Source of the DNA: Acidobacteriota bacterium
GTDB taxonomy: Bacteria > Acidobacteriota > Blastocatellia > RBC074
Length of the DNA stretch: 64,000 nt
Reading direction: 5' to 3'
NCBI GenBank assembly: GCA_018268995.1
Contig: JAFDVL010000050.1
Coordinates: 1-64,000, forward strand
A model generated the notes under the pieces. The model was not told where the DNA came from. It saw only the letters and a program-made list of their open reading frames with translations, and made no database searches. Below, in pieces: positions 34,613 to 43,252 of this stretch (its first letter is position 1; the number at the start of each line of letters is the position of its first letter). Both the position numbers and the translations under genes were made by a program.

Positions 34613-35911
34613 ATGAGCCTGCGCACCATCGCCACCGAAATCTTTCACCGCACCCTTGCAGCCATTGACGTCGAAACCGTCGTGAAGCAGGCACTGCACT
34701 TGAGCGGCGACACGCTCAAAGCAGGCGAAACCGAAGTGAGGTTGAGCGATTTCTCGCGATTGATTGTCATCGCTATCGGGAAAGCGTCGTTGCCAATGGC
34801 GCGGGTAGCAGCAGACGTGTTGGGGAATCGCATCACAGACGGGCTTATTGCAACGAATGCGGTGACAGGCGAGGTGCCGAACCACTTTCAAGTTTTCACA
34901 GGCGGGCATCCCTTGCCGAATCAAGGCAGCATTGACGGTGCAGAAGCGGCATTGCAACTCTTGCGCGCAGCAGACGATGAAAAAACGCTGGTGCTGTTTT
35001 TACTTTCTGGTGGCGGCTCGGCACTGTTTGAAAAACCGATAGACGATTCCATCACGCTGGATGATTTGCAGGCAATCAATCGCGTGCTGGTTGGCTGTGG
35101 CGCGGTCATCAATGAAATGAATACCGTGCGGCGTTTTCTGTCGGCGGTCAAAGGCGGGCGATTGGCTGAAGCAGCGGCAAAGACGCGGCAAATCTCGCTC
35201 TATATTTCGGATGTAAACAGTGATGACTTGTCTACAGTATCTTCTGGTTTGACGTTGCCAGGCACTGCGACACGCGCCGATTTTGATCGCATTGTGGCAA
35301 AATACGATCTGATTACTCAATTCCCGCCGCACGTCGCACAACTCATTTCCGGGGACAAGTTGCCCGAAATGCCTGAAGTCGCCGTATCTGAGGCACATCA
35401 TTTGTTGCTCGATAATCGAGTTGCCCTGAGGATTGCACAACAATTTGCGGAACAGGATTATGGCTGTATTGCGGAGATTGCCGGAGACCTGATTGAAGGC
35501 GATGTCGAAGAAATGGCGCAAGTGCATTTAGCACGATTGCAAGCCTTGCACAAAGCACATCCGGGCAAAACAGTGTGTCTACTTTCTGGCGGCGAAGTCA
35601 TTTGTCCGGTACGCGGCAACGGGCAGGGCGGACGCAATCAGGAATTTGTTTTACGAGCTGCGATGCACAGCGTGAGTAACACCATTGCCATCCTCAGTGC
35701 AGGCACAGACGGCATTGATGGTCACAGTCCGGCAGCAGGCGCAATCGCGGACGAAACCACGTTGCAACGCGCCGCGAGCTTTGCGCTTTCGTCTGAAGAC
35801 TATTTGCAGCGTAGTGATTCATACAATTTTTTCAATGCACTTGGTGATGCTATCGTCACGGGGCCGACAGGAAATAACGTGCGCGACTTGCGGCTCTTGT
35901 TACGAGCTTAA
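34613..35911 (+). CDS. Glycerate 2-kinase (MOFRL / DUF4147 family)
   Basis: A 432-residue kinase phosphorylating D-glycerate at position 2. Signatures are IAIGKAS near the N-terminus, GGHPLPNQGS, LLSGGGSALF, NTVRRFLSAVKGGRLA, LYISDVNSDDLS, and the C-terminal MOFRL segment with LLSGGEV, GGRNQEFVL and SAGTDGIDGHSPAAGA. The length is normal. With the SDR and isomerase ahead it could complete a route from hydroxypyruvate or tartronate semialdehyde to 2-phosphoglycerate (inference). Its stop codon overlaps the stop of the convergent DinB gene by sharing the bases TTAA. Confidence 0.93.
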   Translation: MSLRTIATEIFHRTLAAIDVETVVKQALHLSGDTLKAGETEVRLSDFSRLIVIAIGKASLPMARVAADVLGNRITDGLIATNAVTGEVPNHFQVFTGGHPLPNQGSIDGAEAALQLLRAADDEKTLVLFLLSGGGSALFEKPIDDSITLDDLQAINRVLVGCGAVINEMNTVRRFLSAVKGGRLAEAAAKTRQISLYISDVNSDDLSTVSSGLTLPGTATRADFDRIVAKYDLITQFPPHVAQLISGDKLPEMPEVAVSEAHHLLLDNRVALRIAQQFAEQDYGCIAEIAGDLIEGDVEEMAQVHLARLQALHKAHPGKTVCLLSGGEVICPVRGNGQGGRNQEFVLRAAMHSVSNTIAILSAGTDGIDGHSPAAGAIADETTLQRAASFALSSEDYLQRSDSYNFFNALGDAIVTGPTGNNVRDLRLLLRA

Positions 35912-36459
35912 GCCGGAAAATTTGCGAATTGTCGGATGTCGTTGATCTGCCCTAAATGCCTCTGTTCGTGCTTGCCGATAAATAAAATCCACTGATAAAA
36001 ATTGATTTCCCCCAGGAAAGGATGTGCCCATTTCACTTCGCTGAAATCGTAATTGCCAGCGGGTGCAACGGCATCAATCACGGCTTGGCGTGAAGCTTGA
36101 AGCGCGGTCAGCAGTTCCGCTTTTTCAATGCCTGCTTGTGGCAAAACGCGTTCTGGCGCAGGCATTTTCTGATTGACAACTTCTAGTTGCGCATAGTCCA
36201 GGCTATTGAGCATGGAACCTTCGGTTTCGGGCTTGAAGCCAGCGTCTTCGGCCTTCTTCAGCAGAATCGAATACAGTTTGGGCAAGCCCTTCTCGACGAT
36301 GTTCAGATGGCTTAAGACTTCGCTGATAGACCAGACATCAGGCGATGGTTTGAAGTCCATTTGTTCCTGCGACAACTCAGCAACGGCAGCATAAATCTGT
36401 TGGCGCACATCGTTAATTTCATTGATGATTTCTTGTACTTTGGTGTTCATAAGGTTCAT
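35908..36459 (-). CDS. DinB-family protein
   Basis: A 183-residue four-helix-bundle protein of the DinB/YfiT superfamily. The metal-binding pattern is WSISEVLSHLNIVEKG (first His near 52), with the final HEQRHLGQI carrying the second and third histidines. These proteins are thiol-dependent transferases or metal-binding hydrolases of mostly unknown role. An alternative ATG three codons later is possible. It overlaps the convergent glycerate kinase stop by four bases. Confidence 0.85.
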   Translation of the reverse strand: MNLMNTKVQEIINEINDVRQQIYAAVAELSQEQMDFKPSPDVWSISEVLSHLNIVEKGLPKLYSILLKKAEDAGFKPETEGSMLNSLDYAQLEVVNQKMPAPERVLPQAGIEKAELLTALQASRQAVIDAVAPAGNYDFSEVKWAHPFLGEINFYQWILFIGKHEQRHLGQINDIRQFANFPA

Positions 36460-36566
36460 ACATTAGCCTGATTCGACCTTCCCCATTACCGGTTTCTTTT
36501 ATCGTACAACACATGCACGCGCTGGGTCAGCAGGCATTGTGGCGGGCTTACGGCCTTGAGTTGGAT

Positions 36567-37190
36567 TTATTGAGAAAGGACTTCAAAAGAGTTAATAAAC
36601 CCCATCGCTATCTTCTCAAAATCGTCCTTCCCTTCCAGTTCGTTCGTGCTACTTTTGCGGCCCTCCACAGTGATTGTATAGACTCTGTTGGAGACTAATA
36701 CCCATTCAAGTCGTCCAACCATTTTGCCATTGAACTCAATGTGGAGAAAATAGCCAGGGTATCCATTAACAGAAACTTCCTTCTCCTTCACAACCAGCGA
36801 ATTTTGCTCCTTGCTCGCCTCCAGAGCAGATGCTCTCATTGCCTGAAATACCTGCTTGGCAGTCGCAGCGTCGTCAAGCGGCTTGGCAAAATCAATATAC
36901 GAAACCTGATAGGCCAACAAGCCTTTGTACCTCATGCTATGGACATTCAATTTTCCTGTAGAGGTTTCTTGTATTGAGCTTTCCTCTTTCGGCTTCCCTG
37001 GAAAGCGAACTCGAAATCGCCCCTCTTTTGACTCGTATTGTTCCCAGCTTGCGGGAAAGTAATCGCGTGCGGGAGGAGGAGGTGGTGGTGGCGGCGGCGG
37101 AGCCTGCGCACTCACGCTTGTTGCGATTGTCCCACCGTTCATGGCTAAAAAACCGAAAACAATTCCGATGCGTAGAAGCTGTCTCATCAT
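36567..37190 (-). CDS. Secreted protein with polyproline linker, function unknown
   Basis: A 207-residue exported protein. A signal peptide ends near SVSAQ, then a run of ten prolines precedes ARDYFPASWEQY. A compact domain of about 150 residues follows, with a FRVRFPGKP entry and a VNGYPGYFLHIEFNG-type hairpin. It resembles secreted PsbP/DUF1795-like domains in general layout, but I do not recognise it firmly. The proline run is coded by CCN repeats and could change length by slippage. The frame opens five codons earlier at 37205; GAGGGA lies inside that extension and fits the ATG at 37190. Confidence 0.6.
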   Translation of the reverse strand: MMRQLLRIGIVFGFLAMNGGTIATSVSAQAPPPPPPPPPPARDYFPASWEQYESKEGRFRVRFPGKPKEESSIQETSTGKLNVHSMRYKGLLAYQVSYIDFAKPLDDAATAKQVFQAMRASALEASKEQNSLVVKEKEVSVNGYPGYFLHIEFNGKMVGRLEWVLVSNRVYTITVEGRKSSTNELEGKDDFEKIAMGFINSFEVLSQ

Positions 37191-37391
37191 GCTATTCCCT
37201 CTCATATGAGAAATCGAAAAAGAGTTCGTAAAAGCAAACTGCCTGCTTTAGACGATCATGAAATCACTGTCCGGGGGCGGCTGGGTCGAGTATTTCTGTA
37301 GGGCAGGCGCAGTGTACACTTGATCATTTCTACTGACAAGCAACGCCTTTTCCCGTGTTCCAGGGGCTCGCGTTCTTCCAGTAAACGCCCT

Positions 37392-38528
37392 TTAGCTTAA
37401 CTGTTTTCGGAATCGCCCTACGCTCAGCGAGACGAGGATCGTCGCAAAGGCGAGCAGGGCGAGAAAGTGAATGTACAACGCATCCGGCGGCGTTGCTTTG
37501 AAGAAAATACTGCGCACGATGATGCTGAAATAACGCACCGGATTCAGATAGGTCACAGGCTGAATCCAATCCGGCATGGCTTCAATTGGCGTCATCGCAC
37601 CGGACAGCATCGCAATCGGCGGATTGAAAAAAATGCTGAGTAATTGGGCCTGCGTTGCGTTTTTGGTGAACGTCGCGATGAAGGTTCCAAGACCGATGCC
37701 ACACAGCACGCACAATGCTGACGCGACAAAGATCAAGGCCAAACTGCCGCGTACAGGTACTCCGAAAACAAAGACCATCACCAGCATCACCAGGCAAACA
37801 GTCAACATCAGCAACAAAAACAATGGCGCAATTTTGGCGATGATGATTTCCGTCGTGCTGGCTGGAGTCATCAACAATTGCTCGACTGTTCCCATCGCTT
37901 TTTCTTTGGTCAAAGCTGAAGCCGACACAATCGAGCTATTCAAAATCAGCAATACTCCGAACACCCCCGTCACAATAAACCACGAACTAATCAGGCCAGA
38001 GTTATAGAGCAAAGCCACGCGCGTCGTCACCAGCAGCGGCGCATCAGAATGATTGACGCGCAGTTGAGCGGCCCGACGCTGATTGAAGTCAGCAATGATC
38101 CGTGACGCATAGCCCTGTGCAATCGTGCCCGTATTCGTATTCAGGCCATTGAAAAGCATTTGAATTTCGGTGGTTTCACGACGCGTAAATTGTTCGGCGA
38201 ACTTCACCGGAATGACAATGCCTGCATCAAGCTGGCCTTCGGTTAAGGCTTTGGATAATTCATCCGGCGAGGCGTAGTAGCCCTTCAAATCAAACGCATT
38301 GTTTTCGCTGAGCGCCGACACGACTTCGCGACTTTCACTCGTGCGGCTTTCGTCCACGACGCCAAGTTTCATGTGCGACATCGTCGGATTCAATGCAAAG
38401 CCGAAGATAATCATTTGAATCGTCGGCGGCACAATGAACGAAATAATGAGTTGCCGACTGCGCTTGATCTGGTTGAGTTCTTTCGCAATGAGTGACCAGA
38501 TGCGCGCGTTAAGTATTTTGTCGAGCAT
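37392..38528 (-). CDS. ABC-2 type exporter permease (YbhR-like)
   Basis: A 378-residue permease. One N-terminal membrane helix (about 25-45) is followed by a large extracytoplasmic domain (about 45-180) and five or six more helices at 185-375, the arrangement of the YbhS/YbhR/DrrB group. It contains MTPASTTEIIIAKI and the NPPIAMLSGAMTP segment typical of these permeases. It is the last gene of the interrupted exporter operon and should form a heterodimer with the permease at 42035. The frame can open nine bases earlier at a TTG; the ATG is preferred. A family B BIME lies just upstream where a ribosome site would be expected. Confidence 0.88.
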   Translation of the reverse strand: MLDKILNARIWSLIAKELNQIKRSRQLIISFIVPPTIQMIIFGFALNPTMSHMKLGVVDESRTSESREVVSALSENNAFDLKGYYASPDELSKALTEGQLDAGIVIPVKFAEQFTRRETTEIQMLFNGLNTNTGTIAQGYASRIIADFNQRRAAQLRVNHSDAPLLVTTRVALLYNSGLISSWFIVTGVFGVLLILNSSIVSASALTKEKAMGTVEQLLMTPASTTEIIIAKIAPLFLLLMLTVCLVMLVMVFVFGVPVRGSLALIFVASALCVLCGIGLGTFIATFTKNATQAQLLSIFFNPPIAMLSGAMTPIEAMPDWIQPVTYLNPVRYFSIIVRSIFFKATPPDALYIHFLALLAFATILVSLSVGRFRKQLS

Positions 38529-38550
38529 AATGTCCAACCGCTTATTCAGA

Positions 38551-38651
38551 TGTACGACAGGCGGCGCGCCTGTCGCGGGGCATCATTAGGCAATCTGCCT
38601 GTCACGATTCTGATTATGCAGGCTGCGACAGGTGCGCCGCCTGTCGTACAT
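38551..38651. repeat. Family B BIME overlapping the 3' end of a gene
   Basis: Two inverted REP units, TACGACAGGCGGCGCGCCTG at 38553 and GACAGGTGCGCCGCCTGTC near 38627-38645, are separated by about 50 bases. The right-hand unit is translated as the last twelve codons of the enolase/hydrolase fusion. Confidence 0.85.
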
Positions 38652-40671
38652 TCGCCGCAATGAAATCCAGCAGCGCGCGCGACAACTCATCGGCCTGCTC
38701 AAATTGCACTGCGTGTCCGGTTTCCATTTCCATCGAACGATTCTTCGGCGTCTGAAACATTGGCCCCAGAAAGGCGCGGACTTTGTGATTGTCTACAATG
38801 CGGTCGCCCGTCGCTGTCACCATGAACATCGGCAATTTGACCCGCAGAATAGATTCCCACGAACGCTCCTGCACTTCGTCCATGACAATCACAGATTTCA
38901 AGGTAACTTCAGTCGTTTTCAACGCATCTGCATCAATGAAATCCAGCCCGCCTGCCGACAGCGTGAAATCGGTCGCTTGCAAGGGGATTGGCACGAACGC
39001 ATCTTCTCTCGCGGGCGCGAGGTCGAAATGCGTGAGCAGCGATTGCACTACGCGTTCGGTCATATCAATCACTGAACGAAATCGCGCATTCCAGAAAAGC
39101 CCCGGCGTGATCAGCAGCAGCGTCGCCAGCGCTCCTTCGTTCTGCAATCGCTCCGCCGCCACCGCCGCGTACTGTGCGCCCTGACACCAGCCCGCCAAAT
39201 GAATTCGCTTGAAGCGTTTTGCCAGCAGCTGCACGTGTTCGACCACGTCTTCAATCGTGCGAACCGCGCTTGCCAGATCGCCGCGTTTGCCGTTCAGCCC
39301 GCAACCACGCCGATCAGGAGCGAATACAGACATCTCCGACTGTGAACGTACAGCCTGCGCCAGCGGACGTTGCCACAGCGAATGGCTCATCCCGCCGTGC
39401 AACACGACCAAAACATCAGAACCGCTTTCTGGCCCCCACATTCGGTAATGGATGTCGTAGCCATCGGACATCGTCTGAACGGCAAGTGTTTCTGTTTCTT
39501 TCCAAAGCTTGCCGCCCATCCGACAAGACAAGCCCCAGCCCAATTTCCACGCTGTCGGAGGCGTCAACTGCAATCCTTCGGTCGTGACTTCAGCATAGGT
39601 GTTTCGCAGATCAAGAAACCCGCCGCGCCCCCATCGCAGACTCGGACTTGCCGGTTCCCGTTCCACCAGACGAGACCCAAACGCCCCCTCCTGAGACACC
39701 AACGAATCACCCGCAGCCGCAGCCAGCAACATCGCGGCACGCGTCAACACGGAAGTTTCTCCGACGTGTGCCCCAATGATGACGGGCCATTCACACTTCT
39801 TCAGTTCTTCAATCAGTCGCAGCCCACGCAAAACACCGCCCACCCGCGAGACTTTCAGGTTCGCCATAAAACGTCCCAGCGCGCCGTCATAACGCTCCAG
39901 GTCAGCCATCGTGCAGAGGCTTTCGTCCACAATAATCGGGCATCCCAACTCGACGCTGATCTTACTGTGTTGCGAAACGTCACGAGGCTGCACAGGCTCT
40001 TCGACGCCGAATAAATCGGCACCGAGCGAGCCTAGATACGGTAGCGCTTCGTCGGGTGATTCTGCCCACAGATTGTTTGCATCCACACGCACTCTTGCGC
40101 CAGTCACGCCGTGCCAGGCGGTCAACTCTTCGATGCTGCGGAGCTTTTCGCGGTCAGTTTCCAAGTCACCACCTAACTTCACCTTGAAATCATTGACGCC
40201 CAAAATCAGGTACTGATCAATCAGGAAGCGCGTCTTCCACGATTCATCGTTGCCCAACACCGCTGAATACAAATGCGGCCCGCCCGGTGCTGCCAAACCA
40301 AGCATGGCTTCGACGCTCTCGCCACGTTCACGCGCAAACAAATCCAGCAACGCGCTTTCGATTGCGCACCACACAGATGGCGAACGATCAATGTCAGCGG
40401 AATGCTCCACCACCCAGCGCTGCATTGCTTCAAAACTTGCGCAGTCGCGCTGAATCACCGCTTGCCACTCGCCAACCCATTGCCTGCAAGAATCGCGCGT
40501 TTCGCCCGTCACATAAGGGCGCGGACAGCCTTCCCCGTAACCACGAATGTCATCCCGCGAAGCTTCCACCCACAAACTATCGCCGTGTGTGCGCGCTGCC
40601 GAGGCGTGGCGAAAAGTCATTTTCAGCGGAACCCTCAACTCTGAAAACCGCAATCGTAATCCAGTGCTCAT
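38614..40671 (-). CDS. Enolase-superfamily (epimerase-like) / alpha-beta hydrolase fusion with Cys nucleophile
   Basis: A 685-residue two-domain protein. Residues 1-370 are an enolase-superfamily enzyme of the muconate-cycloisomerase/dipeptide-epimerase subgroup. It has the KxK catalytic motif (DFKVKLGG near 165), metal ligands in RVDANN, VEEPVQP and VDESLC, and the opposite-face lysine in NLKVSRVGG. Residues 400-675 are an alpha/beta hydrolase: oxyanion segment LHGGMSH, nucleophile elbow GWCQGAQ, Asp in TATGDRIVDN and His in ETGHAVQF. The elbow has cysteine where serine is usual, as in dienelactone hydrolase. The last twelve residues are coded by a REP repeat. It overlaps the acyltransferase-like gene by four bases (ATGA), so the two are translated together. 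The reaction is unknown; one chain may epimerise and then cleave or transfer a substrate (speculation). Confidence 0.82.
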   Translation of the reverse strand: MSTGLRLRFSELRVPLKMTFRHASAARTHGDSLWVEASRDDIRGYGEGCPRPYVTGETRDSCRQWVGEWQAVIQRDCASFEAMQRWVVEHSADIDRSPSVWCAIESALLDLFARERGESVEAMLGLAAPGGPHLYSAVLGNDESWKTRFLIDQYLILGVNDFKVKLGGDLETDREKLRSIEELTAWHGVTGARVRVDANNLWAESPDEALPYLGSLGADLFGVEEPVQPRDVSQHSKISVELGCPIIVDESLCTMADLERYDGALGRFMANLKVSRVGGVLRGLRLIEELKKCEWPVIIGAHVGETSVLTRAAMLLAAAAGDSLVSQEGAFGSRLVEREPASPSLRWGRGGFLDLRNTYAEVTTEGLQLTPPTAWKLGWGLSCRMGGKLWKETETLAVQTMSDGYDIHYRMWGPESGSDVLVVLHGGMSHSLWQRPLAQAVRSQSEMSVFAPDRRGCGLNGKRGDLASAVRTIEDVVEHVQLLAKRFKRIHLAGWCQGAQYAAVAAERLQNEGALATLLLITPGLFWNARFRSVIDMTERVVQSLLTHFDLAPAREDAFVPIPLQATDFTLSAGGLDFIDADALKTTEVTLKSVIVMDEVQERSWESILRVKLPMFMVTATGDRIVDNHKVRAFLGPMFQTPKNRSMEMETGHAVQFEQADELSRALLDFIAANVRQAAHLSQPA

Positions 40672-41783
40672 GCGCCCCTCCGGCTTCGCGCACCGAACAG
40701 CGTGAGGAAGTATTCTTCCATTCCCGCCAGGTGCTCACGATGAAATGTCCAGCAGGTGTAATCTTTGATCCTGGAGAAACCAGCCGCCTCATACGAAGTC
40801 AAGTCGTCACCTTCTTCTAATGCAATGCATTGCGCGCGCCCCAGTTCAGCGTACCGTTGCTTGGCAGATTCGACCAGCGCTAGTCGCGTCTCGGCGTCAG
40901 TATCATCCATCAGATGGACAGTGAAGGCGTTGGTCAGTTCGCTGAAATTCATTCCGAGCGACGCGATCTCCAACAGCGCAAATCCTGTGACACGGCCATT
41001 GCGCGCAGCAATGAGGGATTCACGGCGACGCATCAGGCCCGCCTGTTCATACGCCCGCGATAGGTTGGCCAACCCGTCATCGGATGCCTGTAATTGATTG
41101 GCCTGCACCTCGGTTGTCCGACCACGCATCGTGAACCAATCTTCAATCAGGCCGCGATCTTCTTCGCCCGCTTGGTACACTTCGATTCCAGTCAAAGACT
41201 TCGGCGAGTCGTCCGTTGTCGCCGCCACCAGATAATGAAACGTTCTCAAATCAGATGTCTGTGGATCGTTAATACGCCTGGCGTAGCCGCCAAACACGCG
41301 CGCAGGCCACGGATTATTGGGACGAAAATACATCTTGCTCCATACAATGTCTGGTCGTAACCGACCGTAGAACGTAAACCCAAGGGTCAAGCGCGCTGAA
41401 GCACAGTTCGTCCGGGCCGACATAGGAAGTGCAGCCAAATGCTGCACGATCCAGGTATTCTCATACCAGCGCAGAATGTTCATATGGGCTTCCAGCATTT
41501 GCGCTTCTCGCAACGCCACCGTCGCCGTCAATTTCCCATTCTCTCGCAGCAAAGCCCGCACCGTTTGCTGAATCTCAGGGAGCACAGATTCCAGTCGTGC
41601 CACTTTCTCCGGGTACAGGAATCCACTTTCCAGGAACAAATTCCAAATGTCATCAAAGGTCACATCGCGCGCCACCTTCACACCAGGGTAAGAAACCTCC
41701 ACACGCCGGGAATACTCCTGATGCACGCTGCTCAGTTGAAAACCGGGACTTGTAGTCATCTCAATATAGCGATGGTTTAGCAT
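40668..41783 (-). CDS. Putative tandem GNAT-like acyltransferase
   Basis: A 371-residue protein I do not recognise with certainty. The C-terminal part (about 230-360) has GNAT-like features: ESLIAARNGRVTGFALLEIAS, an alternating strand-helix order, and ALEEGDDLTSYEAAGFSRIK near the end. The N-terminal half (about 45-170) may be a second, diverged domain of the same fold (GKLTATVALREAQMLEAHM). The start at 41783 is supported by AGGAAAAGG just upstream; the frame is open 54 codons further but that part looks non-coding. It is translationally coupled to the enolase/hydrolase fusion. Both are bounded by family B repeats and lie between two exporter permease genes. Confidence 0.55.
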   Translation of the reverse strand: MLNHRYIEMTTSPGFQLSSVHQEYSRRVEVSYPGVKVARDVTFDDIWNLFLESGFLYPEKVARLESVLPEIQQTVRALLRENGKLTATVALREAQMLEAHMNILRWYENTWIVQHLAALPMSARTNCASARLTLGFTFYGRLRPDIVWSKMYFRPNNPWPARVFGGYARRINDPQTSDLRTFHYLVAATTDDSPKSLTGIEVYQAGEEDRGLIEDWFTMRGRTTEVQANQLQASDDGLANLSRAYEQAGLMRRRESLIAARNGRVTGFALLEIASLGMNFSELTNAFTVHLMDDTDAETRLALVESAKQRYAELGRAQCIALEEGDDLTSYEAAGFSRIKDYTCWTFHREHLAGMEEYFLTLFGARSRRGA

Positions 41784-41956
41784 ATGGCCTTTTCCTGCTT
41801 TCTGCTGGTTGATTCGATCTCTGCCCCATCCAGAGCCAGAGTAAAATTGCATTGAGGGGAGGGAGGAATTCATTCCCTGCCGCTCACGACTTGGAATGCG
41901 TAAAACACAGCAGAAACCCGCCAAGAAAAAGTCAGATTTTTTCAAAGAGCCTTCGA

Positions 41957-42030
41957 TGTACGACAGGCGGCCCGCCTGTCGCCGTTAGTCTCTGGACATC
42001 TGCGACAGGCGGGCCGCCGACTGTCGTGCC
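41957..42030. repeat. Family B BIME
   Basis: Inverted REP units, GACAGGCGGCCCGCCTGTC at about 41962-41980 and a partner with a short internal duplication (CGACAGGCGGGCCGCCGACT) near 42003, lie between the permease stop and the acyltransferase-like gene. Confidence 0.85.
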
Positions 42031-42034
42031 TTGC

Positions 42035-43147
42035 TTAATCCTTCAATTGCATCAACCGCATCTTGCGCCACGCCAACCCATAAAACACGCTGGCAAGTCC
42101 CCCGATAGCCAGCACGTCTGACCACACCGCAGGCCATCCCCCGCCACGGCTCAACGCATCACGCACAATCACGACGTAATATCGGGCCTGAGCGATGCTG
42201 GAAAACGGCTGCAAAAGTTTCGGAATCGTTTCGATGGGAAAGATTAACCCGGACAGCAAAAAGGCCATCATAAAACCGCCAATCGCCACAATCTGCACCG
42301 CTGCGGCTTGATTTGAAATGCCTGCGCCAACCATCACGCCGAAGCTCACAACACACGTCAAAAAGAAAAAGCTGCCGAGCAAAAACGGCGTAGGATCAGC
42401 CACCATCCGCAGGCCGAACACCGTGAACAACATCACCAAGCCCAACATCCATTCAATGATGCCGATGACCGTGTACGCCGCGATTTTGCCGAGCAAATAT
42501 TCGTGAGCAGAAATGCTGGACACATACACTTGCAGAATCGTTTTCTGCTCCCACTCGCGCGCCATTGCCAGTGCGGCTAACAACGGCGGAAACATCGAAA
42601 GCCCCAGCACAAAATTGCCCGGCGCATAAAATTTCTTGGAGTCGCGCCCCGGATTAAACCACAACCGCGACACAGGCCGGATTGCAGGCCGCATCCGCAA
42701 ATTCGGCGGCAGGGCTTGTTGCAAAAAATTCTGCGTCAATGCCGCCAAACTGCCGCGCATAATGTTCGCCGTGTTGGGTTCGGTGGCATCCACCAGGATT
42801 TGCACTTCGGTGTTTTGTCCGCGCAATACATCGCGCTCGAAATGTTCGGGAATGATGAGCGCGGCGCGGGCTTCGTTCACCTGCAACGCGTGTTCGGGTT
42901 GTTCGGATGAGGCGAGCGCAACCACCTGAAAGGTCAGCGAAGCCTGAAATGCCTCAATGTATTTACGCGAAAGCGGCGTTCCATCGAGGTCTTGCACGAC
43001 TATCGGCAAATTCGACACCGTCAATGAAATTGATGATCCGAGGACCGTCAGCAAAATTGCAGGCAACAAAAACGCCAACGCCAACGCCAGCCGATCCCGC
43101 GCAATCTGCCGGAGTTCTTTGCGAGCTTGTGCAATGATTCGTCGCAT
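42035..43147 (-). CDS. ABC-2 type exporter permease (YbhS-like)
   Basis: A 370-residue permease with the same plan as the one at 37392: one helix at 20-42, an extracytoplasmic domain to about 170, then five helices. EWEQKTILQVYVSSISAHEYLLGK is the conserved ABC-2 coupling segment. It would normally follow its ATPase gene directly. Here 917 bases of REP and RAYT sequence lie between them, and the ATG is preceded by REP bases (GTACATTGCT) with no ribosome site. Expression may therefore depend on re-initiation or be weakened. Confidence 0.88.
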   Translation of the reverse strand: MRRIIAQARKELRQIARDRLALALAFLLPAILLTVLGSSISLTVSNLPIVVQDLDGTPLSRKYIEAFQASLTFQVVALASSEQPEHALQVNEARAALIIPEHFERDVLRGQNTEVQILVDATEPNTANIMRGSLAALTQNFLQQALPPNLRMRPAIRPVSRLWFNPGRDSKKFYAPGNFVLGLSMFPPLLAALAMAREWEQKTILQVYVSSISAHEYLLGKIAAYTVIGIIEWMLGLVMLFTVFGLRMVADPTPFLLGSFFFLTCVVSFGVMVGAGISNQAAAVQIVAIGGFMMAFLLSGLIFPIETIPKLLQPFSSIAQARYYVVIVRDALSRGGGWPAVWSDVLAIGGLASVFYGLAWRKMRLMQLKD

Positions 43148-43152
43148 AGCAA

Positions 43153-43252
43153 TGTACGACAGGCGGCCCGCCTGTCATCCCGTTGTTGGTTGTTCCCTGG
43201 TAGACAACCGATTCCCTCTTTGGCTCAGACAGGCGGGCCGCCTGTCGTACAT
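43153..43252. repeat. Family B BIME, 100-bp direct copy 1 flanking the RAYT
   Basis: Two inverted REP units separated by a 60-base spacer (containing GGTTGTTCCCTGGTAGACAA). The copy at 43966-44066 is in the same orientation and identical except for one base in the first unit (CCC versus CTC). It supplies the last ten codons and stop of the RAYT gene. Confidence 0.92.
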
